A stretch of 64,000 nt of DNA, taken from contig CM070576.1 in NCBI GenBank assembly GCA_036346355.1, positions 54,793,712-54,857,711 on the forward strand. Direction: 5' to 3'. Shown here one piece after another: positions 11,561 to 25,100 of the stretch (positions within the stretch are counted from its first letter, which is position 1; each line of letters starts with the position of its first letter). A program made the translations under genes and the position numbers. This DNA comes from Rhipidocladum racemiflorum (taxonomy: Eukaryota; Streptophyta; Magnoliopsida; Poales; Poaceae). Under the pieces are notes generated by a model, which was not told the DNA's origin, made no database searches, and was given only the letters and a program-made list of their open reading frames with translations.

Positions 11561-12747
11561 CAGAGTATGTTAGTAAGTGTCTGTCAGAGAGTTAAAGCAG
11601 AACAGCAATGACCTACAGGCTTACTCCAAGCCTTACAAATTCCCGAATAGAAATGGGAGGATGTCTGTACGGACTTTACAAAAGGCTTGCACCGAACTGT
11701 GACTAAAAAGGATGCCATATGAGTGATAGTGGACCGACTCACCAAGTTAGCCCACTTCAATGCACCAATCAGAAATACTCTGCTCACAGACAAGCCGAGA
11801 TCTATATTGAAAAGATAGTCACACTTCATGGAGTTCCCAAAACAATCACCTCTGACAGAGGCTCAATCTTCACCTCTAACTTTTGGGGAAGCCTACAAAC
11901 TGCTTTGGAAACTAAATTGAACTTTAGCACAGCATACCACCCTCAAACCGATGGACAAACAGAGAGGATAAATCAAATTTTGGAGGATATGTTGAGGGCA
12001 TGCGTGCTGAATTTTAAAGAAAGCTGGGACAAATATCTACACCTCGCTGAGTTTGCTTACAATAACAGGTATCAATCGAGTATACAAATGGCCCCATATG
12101 AAGCTTTATATTGTAGGAGGTGTGTATATACAATCTATTGGTATGAGGTTGGAGAAAAGTTATTAATGGGTCCAGATTTGATTTGCCATAATGATGAGAA
12201 GATAAAACAGATTCAAGAAAGATTGACGACTGCCCAAAGTAGGCAAAAGATCTATGCTGACAAGCGTAGAAGGGATTAAAATTCCAATCGAAAGACTATA
12301 TTTACTTGAAAGTGTCACCAATGAAAGGAGTACACTGGTTTGGAATTAAAGGAAAGTTGAGTCATCGTTATGTTGGACCGTTCAAAGTCTTAGCGCAGAA
12401 AGGAACCTCAGCCTATCAGTTAGAGCTACCCCCTCAGCTTTCTAGGATCCATAATGTCTTCCACATCTCTCAATTTAGAGCCTTTCTTAGAGAACCTTCT
12501 CAACTAGTACCGAACCTAGACATTACTCTTCAGCCTAGCCTAACCTATGAAGAGTGTCCACTCAAGATTCTAGCCACAGAAGAGTGGCAGTTTAGTAGAG
12601 CAACCATTAGGTTCTGTAAGATCCAGTGGAAGCACCACTCCGAGAAAGAAGCTACGTGGGGAAAAAGGATGATTTTCGTGAGTCCTACCGTCACCTCTAT
12701 AGGTAAATCAGATTTCGAGGACAAAATCCCTTTTAAGGGGGAGAGGA

Positions 12748-15667
12748 TGAAATGCCCTAGGATATTAATTAGATAAATAATAGTATTAACTGCTAATTAG
12801 AGTATTAATTAACGTATTTTGCTTTTATAAAATTCAAAGTGCGAATAGAACAAATAAAATTAGAAGGGGATTGCCGTCAGTCCCGCAGGTGAGGTATCGA
12901 TCACCGAGATACCAGACCCGTTGGGGCCAAGTTGGCACCTCTCGCTAGATCGGGTTCATTACTCGGCAATCCTAACTTACCTGTTCGGATTGCAGGTATC
13001 CATAGCCATTTAGAGCGAATAGTAGTCACCATTTAGTAACTCGGTAAAAGGGGCAAATGAGGTAACTTGGTAACTCAGTAAAGTTGACCAAGCAACCAGC
13101 CTTCATGACCAGCACAGGAGGTTCGCTCCCCTAGAGCAGTGCAGCGAACGAGGCAAGGCATAGGAGAGCTCAACCTTTATGTCTAGCCAAGACAAGGCAA
13201 CAAGGAGCATAGCTCTCATTTCCTTAGCCACAGCCGAAGCAAGGCAGCAGTCCACACTTCCTTTTTCTCAGCCAACTAAGAGCTCCCCCCACTTTTGGAG
13301 CCATACACCAAGAGCAACCAGAGAGCAAGCCGAAGGCCAAGTAACCAAAAACACCACAAAGAGCCAACCACCAAAGCCGAGAGCAAGCAAGGAGCCTCAA
13401 GAACCGAAGCAAGAGGAAGCAAACTGGATCAAGAAGAAGCAAGCTAAAGCCATAAGTAAGACCCCCAGGCCGAAGCTGAACCGTGCTAAGGAAGAAGCCA
13501 GGAGGAGAAGGTCACCGGTAGGAGCAAAGAAACTCTAGGAGGGAACCTCGACCACCTCTACTTCTTCTGCAGCGTCAGCGCCAACCCAACAAGTCATCCT
13601 CGAACCAGCAAACCCTAGGTGCACGTGCATAGCATGGTAGCACTAGCATTAGCAGTAGGGTTACTACTTGTAACATGCTTGGATTGGACAGATCGGGTCG
13701 GACCTTGGGCTCAGTTGGGTTGAGCCCTAGGGTTGCATAGCTTGTCATTGCTATCCCACTAAAACCCATCATCATCGGTCGTTCTTGCAAATAAAAAATG
13801 CGAACTAAAACTTAAAATCATGCAAATTATTCAGTAAGATTCCATTAGAGTAGCTCAGTAGTGGAGGAGAACTAGAAAAGATAGAGTAGAAGAAGTAGAG
13901 GGAGAGTTGACTGTAGAGGAGAAAAGGCCGTAGAGGGTGGCGATGGCGGTCGGGCTAAGGTCGGCCAACGGGAGGAACCACCAGAAGGGGGTGATCGAGC
14001 AGAGCAGGAGGTGAGAGGCCGGAAGTGAGCCGTCTGGAGAAGAGAGGGAGATGGTGGCGCCGGACCGGAGGCCGGCGACGGCCGGAGAGGGGAGCGACCG
14101 GAGTAGCGTCAGAGAGGGAGGCGGTTGGAGTGGCACCGTAGGAGGAGCAATCGAGGAGAAGAGGCAAAAGGGCTTCGACCAGAAGGAAAGAAAGGGAGAG
14201 GGGAAGAAAAGGAAGAAAAGAAGGAGAGAAAAGAAAAGGAGAAGAAAATAAAACGGGAGAAAAAGAGAAAGAGAAGGGAAAGATAGAAAAATTTGTCTTA
14301 TGTGCTATATTCGCGTAGGTTGAATCATCATATATTTGACCGTAGGAAAAAATGTTTAAATTTCTAAAAGTCACGATTAAATGAGAAGCAAGGATATAAA
14401 ATTTGCAAAGTAGTATTAATTAGATTATTGTAATTATTGTTGCTATAATGAAAAAAATGGATCAATTAGCAGATTTTAGTTAAAAATGATGCTACCCATA
14501 GAAGATCGGGCACCGTGAGATTGCTATGGATTAAATTCCGTAGATTTAATCTTTGTAATTGTCAAGTCCATACTGAACCAGTCAGATCACCCACCCCTAT
14601 TTTTGAGCGACGGCGTATCTACAAATATTATTCCAAGTAAGCTTTCCTTTTATCAATTTTCATTAAATGTCTTTAAAATTAATTTTAGTATATTTATCTG
14701 TATCAGTCATGTATCAAAAGCTCTATATGTTAATGGAAAGTATTAAATTGAAATTGACTAAATGGTGAGTTGATTATTGGAATTGAGAAGGTGATGGTTG
14801 TATTTAATTGAGAAAGTGGGTTGTGGATTGAAATGGGATTGTGATAATTGTTGGTATTGATGACTTAATAATTGGTTATGGCATAAATTATTATGGTGGG
14901 TGGAGGGTACCAATGAGAAGGGATAAAATGGCCGACGGCATCCTCTACGTAGGTTGTGACATAAGGCTAAACAATTAATACTTAAGCATTGAGCCGTATT
15001 TCCAGTATCAACCATAGTGTGTCAAATCGGTCAGAAAAGGTTGTCCTATGAAATTATTGTGATCTTCACATGGTGGATAAGTAGTAACTAGGACACCAAA
15101 TCTGGGTATACCGGAAGGCCCAGAGAGATAACAACATATGGGCTTAGATGAAAAATCAGAATCCAAGAGAAAATGAGCTTAGATGAAAAATAAGAGAAAA
15201 ATTCATATATTGCATTTATTACTAAGACTTGCTAAGTACTTTATACTCACTCTTACTTAAATCCCCTTGCTTAGAATGTGAGTTTTATAGATCCACCGAC
15301 GAGGCCTGGAGTGAGGGTGATCCATGGGACCAGGATCTATCGGCGAACGACTATTATTACTACTATTACTATTCCCAAGAGGAATATGGACTCCAAAAGA
15401 TTCTCCTGGTTTTATGCGGTCTTCGAATTAAATAGAGTTGTAATATATTTTTATTGCACTTGAATCTTATGTATAATTGGTATAATAGACATAGCTCTGT
15501 GTGGCTTTGGAATGTAATATATTTCTCTTTTAGTCTCTAATTATTGTTTTGTTGCAACACTCTAAACACGATATAGTAACTGATAAAGTGTCAGGTGCAT
15601 CCGATATTTTATTAACTACTATACCGAGATTCATACGATATTTTATTAACTACTATACCGAGATTCA
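12748..15667 (+). repeat. 3' LTR of the nested gypsy element
   Basis: It starts TGAAATGCCC right after the polypurine tract and ends ACCGAGATTCA, so the ends TGAA...TTCA are inverted. The last unit is duplicated in tandem (about 34 bp, ending at 15633 and 15667), which leaves the exact 3' border open between these two points. Long predicted reading frames inside (for example 13179-13538, and the basic stretch at 14051-14251) are low-complexity and not genes. Confidence 0.75.
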
Positions 15668-16144
15668 TATAATTAACTCACAACAATGACAGTGTTATTA
15701 CCTGGGCTAATTTTGCCGTCACCACAATATGTACATCATGTTGACTTGGCATGAATTAAAAAAATGGATATGAACAAGCAGGCACCGCTGCAGAATAATG
15801 AATGGCATGGGTATGGATGAATCAATTATCAATGTACATGAGGGCACTGCCAGGTAGTAGATACATAGAAGATATTGTTGATTTGCTGTATGTGATGTCA
15901 TCAGCTTTCTTTTGAGCCAGATATCAACCGTGGGTGCCTGCCTAGGCAGTCTGGCACTGTCAATAAGCTCAGCAGAATGTAGAGCCATCGTCACCGAGAT
16001 CTGACTGCATGTTATGGAAAGCATGAGATGATTTGCTCCTTCAGTCTTGAATCACGCTGCTATAAGTGGTATTCACACTTTCTGTCTCCACTTGCTCTCA
16101 GCTGTACGTGGGTGGACAATTTTGTCTTCCTCAGACCAAATGTT
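15668..16144 (-). other. Probable 3' UTR and downstream end of the lipase gene
   Basis: This is the stretch between the LTR end and the lipase stop codon (16145-16147 on the minus strand). No coding signal is seen. It should hold the 3' UTR and poly(A) site, but the exact site cannot be fixed from sequence alone. Confidence 0.5.
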
Positions 16145-19100
16145 CTACGGGTGAATCAGAATTAGTGCATCGCTTTGACGATTGGGCTTCCAGAATTTTC
16201 TGCATAGCATGGTGACACCTATAATTTCAAAAGCGTAAGCTGTTAGCACAACTGTAGGCGAAGAAATCGGTTCAAATGCATGGCAACTGAGTTTGCAACC
16301 TTTACATGCAGCTAAGGGCAAGTGATACAAGCGTACAAGCAACGCTATACATTTGAATTGTCAACAGTTGTTAAAGTTATTGCTTCTAGTCCTAACACGC
16401 TCCAATGGCCGCCTTTTCAGAAAGTCCTCAAACTGACACGGCTCTAAAAAAAATTTAATCCACTGAGATAGCCTCTAAATTCCACCTGTCTCTGGTATTC
16501 AGAGACATAAATGCATATTTGACATGAGAGAGAGAAACATGCATATTTGACTGATTCATATTTGACATGACAGAGATGGGACCTGTATTGTTTCTACCAA
16601 ACAGGTCACTACAAAAAGGAATGCTATATACCATAGTTAACGGACTCGCTGTAAACTCCCACGAATCATGAATAGGATTCATCGGAACCTGAACCGGTTT
16701 AAGGTACGAGTTTCGTGTTCGCAATAGAAATTGGAAGAAAAAGTGGTAAACCACGAACCCGAATTCCATACCGCGACTCAGATGAATCACGTTTCAGGTA
16801 GCTATGCTATATATTTCCCAAAAAATGTAGTACCATTCCTAGTACCAGTCATGGAAAACTGTACCAATTACAAAACATTTGCTACTGTATCAGTTATGAG
16901 GCTAATGGCTTAATAAAATGCATGCACTATGCGCATTAGTTATAGTAATTTACCTCCATGGCAAGTGATCTGTAAACATGGAAGGAGTAACGGCAATATC
17001 CCTGAAGTTCTCTCTTTTCGCCAAAATAGCTTTATATGGTGGTTCGGTTTCCTGCAAGTTCCAGCATTTCCAAAAAGGAAAGAGGCTCTTTTTTTGCCGC
17101 ACCACATGAATAATTAAGCCTGCAAGAAACATCTCTGGAGGCTCCACTGGTATGTCCCTATAAGATGTTCGATGCTCTTCCAAACCAGAATCAGGCCCAT
17201 CAAGTGGAATTATCTGGACATCCTGATCAATGTGTTGTCCTTGATAGCTCCTGTGCTCATCTATAGACGGATTGGATCCATTATACCCCACAAAGCCATT
17301 ATGCAAATCTTGGAGGTCTGTCTCAGTATCACGTAATGAATCCCGGTGTGGAAGCCGTCTTTCACTAGGTACTGCCCTCCCTGTAACACGAAAAAGGGAA
17401 TTCAGGAAGACAATTGTATAAAAGCCAAATGAGCATTAAAAAATCTAGAACATTTCTAAGATTAATTCAAGTGGTCAATTTCTCATATGTTCATCCAAAA
17501 TAAACAAAAGAGAAGGTAAAAGAATTTCCTTCAAATGTGTGCCTAGCTGCCGTCCTTCTACAATCACTGATGTAGTCCTCAATTATGTCACCATCAGGAC
17601 CATTCACATGATACTTGTTCACATGCAAAATTCTGCGAGCAAGTTTTTGTATCATTGCTGTATCAGCTGGAGAGTTATCTGAAAGAGCACTTATCGCAGC
17701 AGATCTTAGCCTGAGGATTGAGTTGATTGAAAGGCGAGAAGAAAATTCGTCGTTGACTACAATGCTGGAAAGGAAGAGGGAAGATTAATTCAAAGAAGTT
17801 GATAAAACTTGCTAAGAGGACAGCACAGCAAGAATTTAAGTTCAATTAATAAAAGTAGATTGTAAAAAGTTCAGTTTGTTCTTACGTGGTAACAAACTGT
17901 GAACAGGCTTCAGCTATTACAAAGTCCACACAAGGAAGTGGTCCGTAAGCATATACATGCACGTCTGGGTATCTGCCGAAAAGCTGCCCAATAACAAGTT
18001 AAACTATGAAGAACCGTGGATATTGAATACTCCAGATAACACTAATCAGCATCCACAGTACAGAATTAAAACAAGTCAAACAAAATCACAACAATACTTA
18101 AAAATCATATGGGCTGATGAGGCATATTTATATACCAAGCTTGTAGAGTGAATATGTTATGAGCAGGCTTCTCTTGCGCTTGCTCGAAGGCATGCAGGCA
18201 ACTGGCCAGGCGGCGCCGCTTGCCCGACGAACTTCGCCCGGTAGCGTCGTAAATATGGGTAGGTTTGGCTGTTTGTCGGAGCCAGCCTTAGGGTTAGAGT
18301 TTTGTGGCAAAACCAATCTGCCTTTTCTTCTTTCTTTTCTCATATATATAGTCTTTTGAAATCCTAACAACCTTTTTGCTAAAGATAGAGATCTGAAACA
18401 AAACCCAGATCCTCAACTTGAAAGCGGAAAATAACTAACGCTATAAGCTAACAAGGATCTCACGCCATATCAAAACTTTCCCTAATCCTTCTTCTTTCTA
18501 TAATAGACTTGATCATAGGATGGCGCATATCATCACTCACCACTGAAAAACCCGACTTGTCCTCAAGGTGAAAGTCGAGAAAAGATCGCCAGGAGAATCG
18601 TAGCATCGGCCCAAGTGGCTTCGTCTTGCGGTTCCCAGGCCCAATGGACTAAATTGGCGCTTGCCCTGAAAAGCGGCGAGCCAAAGTGAGAGCGGCTCCG
18701 TGGAATCTCGGGACGGGAGCGGGGACCACGACCTCCCGTGAAGCCGAGCACGTCCCAGGTGGTTCGCCGGTGAAGGGCTTTAAGAGAGAAACATGGAAGA
18801 CATTATGTAAGCGAGATTCAGCGGGCAATGTCGGGCGATAAGCGGCCAAGACCAATCCTTGCTTCCACCGGATATGGACCAAAATAGCGGTGTCAACTTG
18901 TGGGCACGAAGGCGCGGGCCGCTCAATGGCGGTAGAGTGCCAGCGAGCCAAACCCATTCTCGGTTGAAAATCCACCTCACGATGATGTGCATCATCACAG
19001 TTGTTTCATACGATTTTGAGCCTGGCAAAGATCGTCTTGGCTTGCTCCGGAATCAAATCGCGATCAACTAAGCGGCGATCCGTATCAATGGTGGTAAGCG

Positions 19101-22100
19101 CTAGCGATATGGAAGTAAGAAGCGGGGTTTGACGTCCATACACAGTTCAAATGGAGTAAATCCGGTGGGGCGAGAATGAAAAGATGTTTAAAAGCGAGTC
19201 GGCCCATGGCGACCGCAGCCCATGAAGGCGGATTATCAGCGGCCAAACAGCGAAGATACATCTCGGTATGCGGTTGACCACCTCGGTTGCCCATCGGTCT
19301 GCGGATGATATGCGAAGTCGAAAAGAAGAAGTAGTCAGCTCAAGCGAATAAATCTTGCCAAAATGCCTTTGAGAAAGATAGGATCACGATCGAGAGACAA
19401 TGGATTACGGAATGCCATGTAATCGAACCACGTGATCAAAGAAAAGAGATACCACTTCTTGCTGCATTTATCAGTCTGTGCCGATGCCATGAAGTGAAAT
19501 ACTTGGAAAGCTTTGTCCACACCACTACCAAGATGTTGTCTTACCCGAGTTTGGGAAGAAGCGGTGATAAAATCCATGGAAATATCGCCCACTTTTATTT
19601 GAGGTATAGGAAGGGGTTGCAAGAACCGGCTTGGGGACAACGAACTAGTTTTATTGCGTTGGCATACCATGCATTTAGCGATGAAGGATTCAGCTTGTCG
19701 GCGTTGTTTGGCCCAATAGAACTCGGCTTGAGCAGCGGCGTAAGGTCTTCTGCGCACACCCTCATGAGTAAGGTTATGAGCAAAGGCGATAATGGGTCTC
19801 CGCAGAGGGGCCAGGTAGCGCAAGCGAGGCGATGTCCGTGGGTAAATCGTTGCTACCGCCATTGGGGTGCGTGGTAGTGCACTTAGCAGGGGCGGCCATA
19901 GCAGGAAGAAAACTTCGGTTGTCTTTGGGCGACAACGGCGATACTGCACCCACGTCATGTGTATGTCGATGCTCTGGCGAACTTGTCATGGAGTGCGGGA
20001 ACCTCAGGATGGTTAAAGTAATTCTATGACCATGCATTGCTTGTGATGCCAGCTGGAAGGGAAGTCTTGCCGGTGGAAGCCGGAGGGATGCGAGATAACG
20101 CCGGCCACCACATTCATCTTCAGGGTTTGTATTCACTCGAAAGTCAAAGCCCATAAGTTTACTCAACCAATCTTTGTTAGTGAATTGACTAGGGCTGTTC
20201 CAATAAATATTTGAAATGCTATGATCGGTGCTGCACAATAAAGCCCCTTACAAGTAGGCGCGAATGCCATGACTTTAGATAATCCAGATGAGTTCACGCT
20301 CATATCGTAACTTGACATCTTAGAAGCGGCCAATTGGCGACTAAAATAGCGATAGGATGCCCTGTTGTTGTAGAAGCTGCGATGCCCGTGCAGAAGCATC
20401 ACACTCAACCACAAAGGAGTAGAAAAATCGGGCATTTGTAAGGCGGGGGGCGATATTAATACCTTCTTTAAGTGAGCAAAAGCGGTCTCGGCGAGTCGAT
20501 GAAAATTTTGGTGGCGCAACAAGGTATCGGAGAGTGCGGCCAAGAAGCATAATCTGAATGAAAAGCAGCGGTAATAGCGGTGAGACCTAGAATCCGTAGT
20601 AAGGCAAGCCAGTGCGGCCATCGAATAAGCGAAGTTTGGTTGGGTCAGTCGAGCTCGCCGTTCTAGAAATAATGTGCCCCAAGTAGCCAATGGATCCTTG
20701 AGCAAAGGCACATTTGGATTTCTTCAAATAAAGTGATGTATTGACGACTCGAGAACTAAATGCAAATGGGAGCAATGATCCTCTTACGTGCGACTATAGA
20801 TCGAGGATATCATCAAAGAAGACCAAAAGCAATTCTGAAGGAAGTCTTGCAAAATGTCATTCATAAGGGCACGAAAGGTAGGCGGAGCATTCGATAATCG
20901 AATGGCATAACTAGAAATTCATAATGGCCATGATGAGTGCGGCTTATTTGTCTTTCGATGTCATCAGTATGCATTCGGACTTGATGATACCGTCCGAAGG
21001 TCAATTTGGAGAAGAATGTAGCATGCAGAAGTTCATCTAATAACTCTTCCACCAAGAATGAAGCGGTCTTTGATAGTCCGTGCATTGAGTTCACGATAAT
21101 CCACACAAAACGCGGGAGACCCATCGTGCGCTTGGCGAGCGATCTTGGTGAGGAGAAAGGAAGCGACTCTCTCGAATGAGGCCACTGTGCGGCATTGCCG
21201 TGCATTGGCAGCTCAATCTCGTCCTTTTGGCGTCGGGTATTATGTGTGTGAGACCACTCCCAGGATCCGTACCTACGGTCAAGCAAATCGATGGTCATAC
21301 GGCCTAGAGCGGAGGAAAGGCCACGTGGTTCGGCAAAAATATCATGAAACATGGACAAAATCTCTGGTAGCGCGGAGGCCGGATATGGTCGAGTGGATCA
21401 TATGAAAGTGGCGCTTGTCACGAATACCTGTAGTTGGGTAGTTCTCCTTGCAAGGTGAAGGTCATGGTAAGAGTTTCAAAGTTCCCTTTGAATATTGCCC
21501 AGGCGTCTTGTGACCATTTGGATTCCAAGACCACGTCAAAACCATCGAGGGAATAATGAGGAAGGAGCTGGAAGGTGTGAGGCGAGCAGCTAAAGTGAGT
21601 TCTTTGGAAGTGCTCCAAGACAAGGAGATGGCCGCCCGCCACTTGAACTGTTGTGTAAATTATCGGTTCTGGTGTCCATGATCCAGGAAGAACTGCAGCC
21701 CCACTGATGAAATTGTGAGTACTACCACTGTCGATCAAGGTGAGAAGGCTACGCCCCTGAAGTTGAAGTTGCACCTGCATAGTTGTGCCATGCTTGGGAG
21801 CCCGGACTGCCAAGAGAGATAAGGATGGTGTTTCATCCTCTAAAGTGGTTCCGGCGCCCTCCTGGACATCCTCGTCCTCATCACAAAGTTCAAGATGAAA
21901 AAGGCGCTTACACCGATGGCCCCTCGTGTAGATCTCGTCACAATTATAACAGAGTCCTTTGGCCGTGATCGGTCGACCAATTGATCGGCAACGAGCCATG
22001 AGGCAGAGCGGCCGCAGCATTGCGAGACTTCGGCGGATGGGCGACGAACCGAACGGCGGTGAGAGGCCCCTGAAGCGGCAATAGTCGGTGTAAATCACGG

Positions 22101-25100
22101 TGGCCTTGAGGTCATTGCGCGCGTCCGTAGTCGCGGTGGGCGCTTGATGTGATGGCGAGGCAAAGCGAAGCGCGCCCTATTTGGAGGAAGCGCGAGCGGC
22201 TGGCTTGGCGTCTTTGCTGGCGGCCTCGCAACCATGCATCCTTCCTTTCAACCGGCATCGTGGCGAACCGCGGCCAGCCAATCGCGTGGCCGATCACGTT
22301 TATCTGCGCGAGGCAGAGAGTCCCTGCGGTAAATGTTTCGTCACGATCTTCTTAGCGGCGCATTCGCGGTGTCGCGTCACGAGGCCAGATTCTTTGCATA
22401 CACATCCACCTTGTTGGCGCCTTGCCAGGTTAACCAAGTCCCGAGAGGCCCCATCTTTGGAAGAGCGGGTAAACCGCGCACGGAGAATGCCGCGAAAATC
22501 CTCCCATGGAATAAAATGCTCCTCGATTGCCAATTATCCGGGACCTCGGAGCGCCACGTAGGTGGATGCGGCAATTTCCACCAGCTCCTCCGTGGTATCG
22601 ATGAAGCGAAAGAATCGCTCGCCTTTACATGCTTGACCCAAAGGGGTCGTCAGGTGCCATTATACTGGATGGGTCGAGGCAGGGTGAAGCGAGGTAGCCA
22701 TCGTCGTCGAAACTTCCTCCATGTCTTGGCCAGGTCCGAGCGGACGTCGGCGAACACCTTCATGATCGCCCCGAAGCGGTTGTCTTTGGGGCTGGCGCCC
22801 ATGAGGGTCTTGACGGCCGTCGCGAGGGTTCCCCTGCCGGCGTGTAGCTCTGCGCCAAGCAAACCCGAGTTAGTTTGCTTGTTGGTTGGCTTGGGCAGTC
22901 TTTGAAATTTACGCTAATAAGCGATGAGTTTCTTGTCCATGATCTCGGTAGCGACAGGTCTTCAAGTTGATTGTTAGTCATGTGCTCGAAGTGGATTAGG
23001 GGATGGTCAGTGTTCTTCTTGCCCAGTGAGGCGCTGGCGATACCAAGTTGTTATGAAGCGAGGCTTCTCTTGCGCTTGCTCGAAGGCAGCGTGCGTGTGG
23101 CGAGCGGCGCCAAGCTAGCAAGCGAACTTCGCGGTAGCGTCGCTCGTATGGGTAGGTTTGGTGTTTGTCAGACCGCCTTGGGTTAGAGTTTTTGTGGCAA
23201 AACCAATCTGCCTTTTCTTCTTTCTTTTCTCATATATATAGTCTTTTGAAATCCTAACAACCTTTTGCTAAAGATAGAGATCTGAAACAAAACCCAGATC
23301 CTCAACTTGAAACGGAAAATAACTAACGCTATAAGCTAACAAGGATCTACGCACGCCATATCAAAACTTTCCTAATCCTTCTTCTTTCTATAATAGACTT
23401 GATCATAGGATGAGCGCATATCAGAATAGCTTATCACAAAATACTTAGCAGTTGGCAGCCAATGCCAAAACTGTGTTGAGTCATCTAAATTGCATTAGAA
23501 TGAGAAGTAACATAGGCGATACAAATCAAGTTAGAAAAGATGGATTGCTCCAGCCAAATACAATTAACAAAGAATGTGCCCAAAATAAAGTAAAGGTTCA
23601 ACATGCTTTACCATCATTCCCAGTACTGTAGCAACAGCACCTCCTAAAGAATGTCCAACAACACGAATTTGATATCCATGACATTCACTGCCTTCCCCAA
23701 CCAGTGTAGAAAGAAATCCAAGTCTTCTGGAGGACGAATTCTCTGAGTTGGCATTACGGTGAGAGAGAGATACAGATTAGTCACTAAAAACATCGGCATT
23801 ATGCTAAGAGAGAGATACAGATTAGTCACTATAAATATCTATCATACATACATACATACATATATATAGGAAAATGGTTCTATACCTCTGGGAGTACATA
23901 CTCTCATTCTCAGTATACCGTTTAAATGATGTTGTTATACCTTTTTATCATTTTAAGTATACTCTAATACTGATTATAAGATACTCCGAAGTGAGTTTCA
24001 CAAAAAAATTCATCAAAATCCACCATTTTTAGCATAATTTGTTTATATACTCCTTTTACACATGGAAAAGGGTATATACCAAAAAACAAATAGCTCCGAT
24101 TTTTTTAACAATATCACATTGTAGTATCTTAGAATTATTATTGGAGTATACCGAAAGCATGGATGTCAAGGCGCCGCCTAGGCGTCGCGGCGCCGGTGGG
24201 AGGTCGCCGGGAGTGGTCGCCTCGCCTGGCCGACGAAAGGCGACCGCCTAGCCCGTCTAGGCGTCGCCCGGGCCGTCGCGGCGTCTCCAGGCGAGCTCGG
24301 GCGGGAGCCTAGGCTGGGAGGACGGGGTCACGGGGGAATAAGACAAGAGTCAAGGAGCTAGGGTTGGCGACTTGGCATCTGCAGCGTCCTCTTCCGTCCT
24401 CCGTGCGTCGTCAACACCTCCGTCGCCGCCACCTCCTCCGTCGGCCAGTCTCTTGAGTCCGTCGCCTCTCCGCCGTCCCCTGCGCAGTCTTCCTCCCTCT
24501 CCTTGCGCGGCGGCGTGAGCCTCCGCGCCGCTCCAACCTCGGCCGTGCAGCCGCCCTCCTCCTCCTCTGCTTCGCCCCGCTCTGCGCTGCCTCCCTCTGC
24601 TTCGCCCTCCTCCTCCTCCCTCTGCTTCACCCCCTCTGCTCCGGCTGCTGCTGGCTCTCCTCCCTCTGCTTCGCCCCCCTCTGCTCATTTGCTGCAGCCC
24701 TCCTCCGGCATTCTTTGGCTCTCTTCTGTTGCTCCTCTGCTCTGCTCACATTTCTTTATTCTTTGGCTATGCTCTGCTAGTCTGCTCCCTCTGCTTCGCC
24801 CCCCTCTGTTGAGTGTTGATGCTAAGCCATGTGTGATGTGTGTCTTTGCTTTGTGAGGAGTGAAGTGCGAGGCCATGTCGATGCTCTGGCCATTTCTTCT
24901 GTGGCGATATTGCCGATCTTGCATATGATCGACTAAAGACCACAGACGAAAGGCCAAGTCCAATGATCCAGGATGGAAGTATGGATTTTGGCCGGATTTG
25001 AGCAACAAAGATTTGGTGCAATGTACCCTATGTGGCAAACAAATGCGCTCGGGAATAAAGAGATTGAAGCAACATCTTGCCGCAGGGTTTGGAGATGTGC

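Larger units (their letters stand above)
8369..12747 (+). pseudogene. integrase and chromo-like C-terminal remnant, split by a second solo LTR
   Basis: The N-terminal integrase zinc region (LILKEAHETLYTIHPG) ends at 8774, where a solo LTR is inserted. The region resumes at 11567 with CQRVKAEQQ. The catalytic core shows TSDRGSIFTSNFW and the strongly conserved YHPQTDGQTER, followed by LAEFAYNNRYQSS. A TAA at 12277-12279 splits off the C-terminal part, which has YVGPFKVLAQKG, HNVFHISQFR and a chromodomain-like end with W.HHSEKEATW. A polypurine tract (AAGGGGGAGAGGA) ends at 12747. The element is non-functional. Confidence 0.87.
1720..15667 (+). mobile_element. Degenerate chromovirus-like Ty3/gypsy retrotransposon with two nested solo LTRs
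   Basis: The order of parts is gag, zinc knuckle, protease, reverse transcriptase, RNase H, integrase, chromo-like tail and 3' LTR. Placement of integrase after RNase H is the Ty3/gypsy arrangement. All reading frames carry stops or shifts, so it is dead. Two solo LTRs sit in pol, and each is bounded by an exact 5-bp duplication. The pol frame is continuous across both junctions once an LTR and one duplication copy are ignored. A 5' LTR matching the 3' LTR is not present upstream of 1720, so the 5' end has been lost. Insertion order is therefore: this element first, then the two solo LTRs. Confidence 0.9.
18155..23423 (-). mobile_element. Complete-length but broken Ty3/gypsy element in lipase intron 10
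   Basis: Two LTRs (18155-18532 and 23049-23423) bound it, and the exact 5-bp duplication GAATA flanks it at 18150-18154 and 23424-23428. On the minus strand the 5' LTR is followed by a primer-binding site (TTGGTATC..., initiator methionine tRNA type), and a purine-rich tract precedes the 3' LTR. The intron around it would be only about 350 bp without it. Orientation is the same as the lipase gene. Confidence 0.95.

Noticed and set aside
13179..14251. Several Lys/Arg/Ser-rich frames inside the LTR at 12748-15667
   Set aside because: Low-complexity purine-rich DNA in an LTR; no homologous domain and no splice or start evidence.
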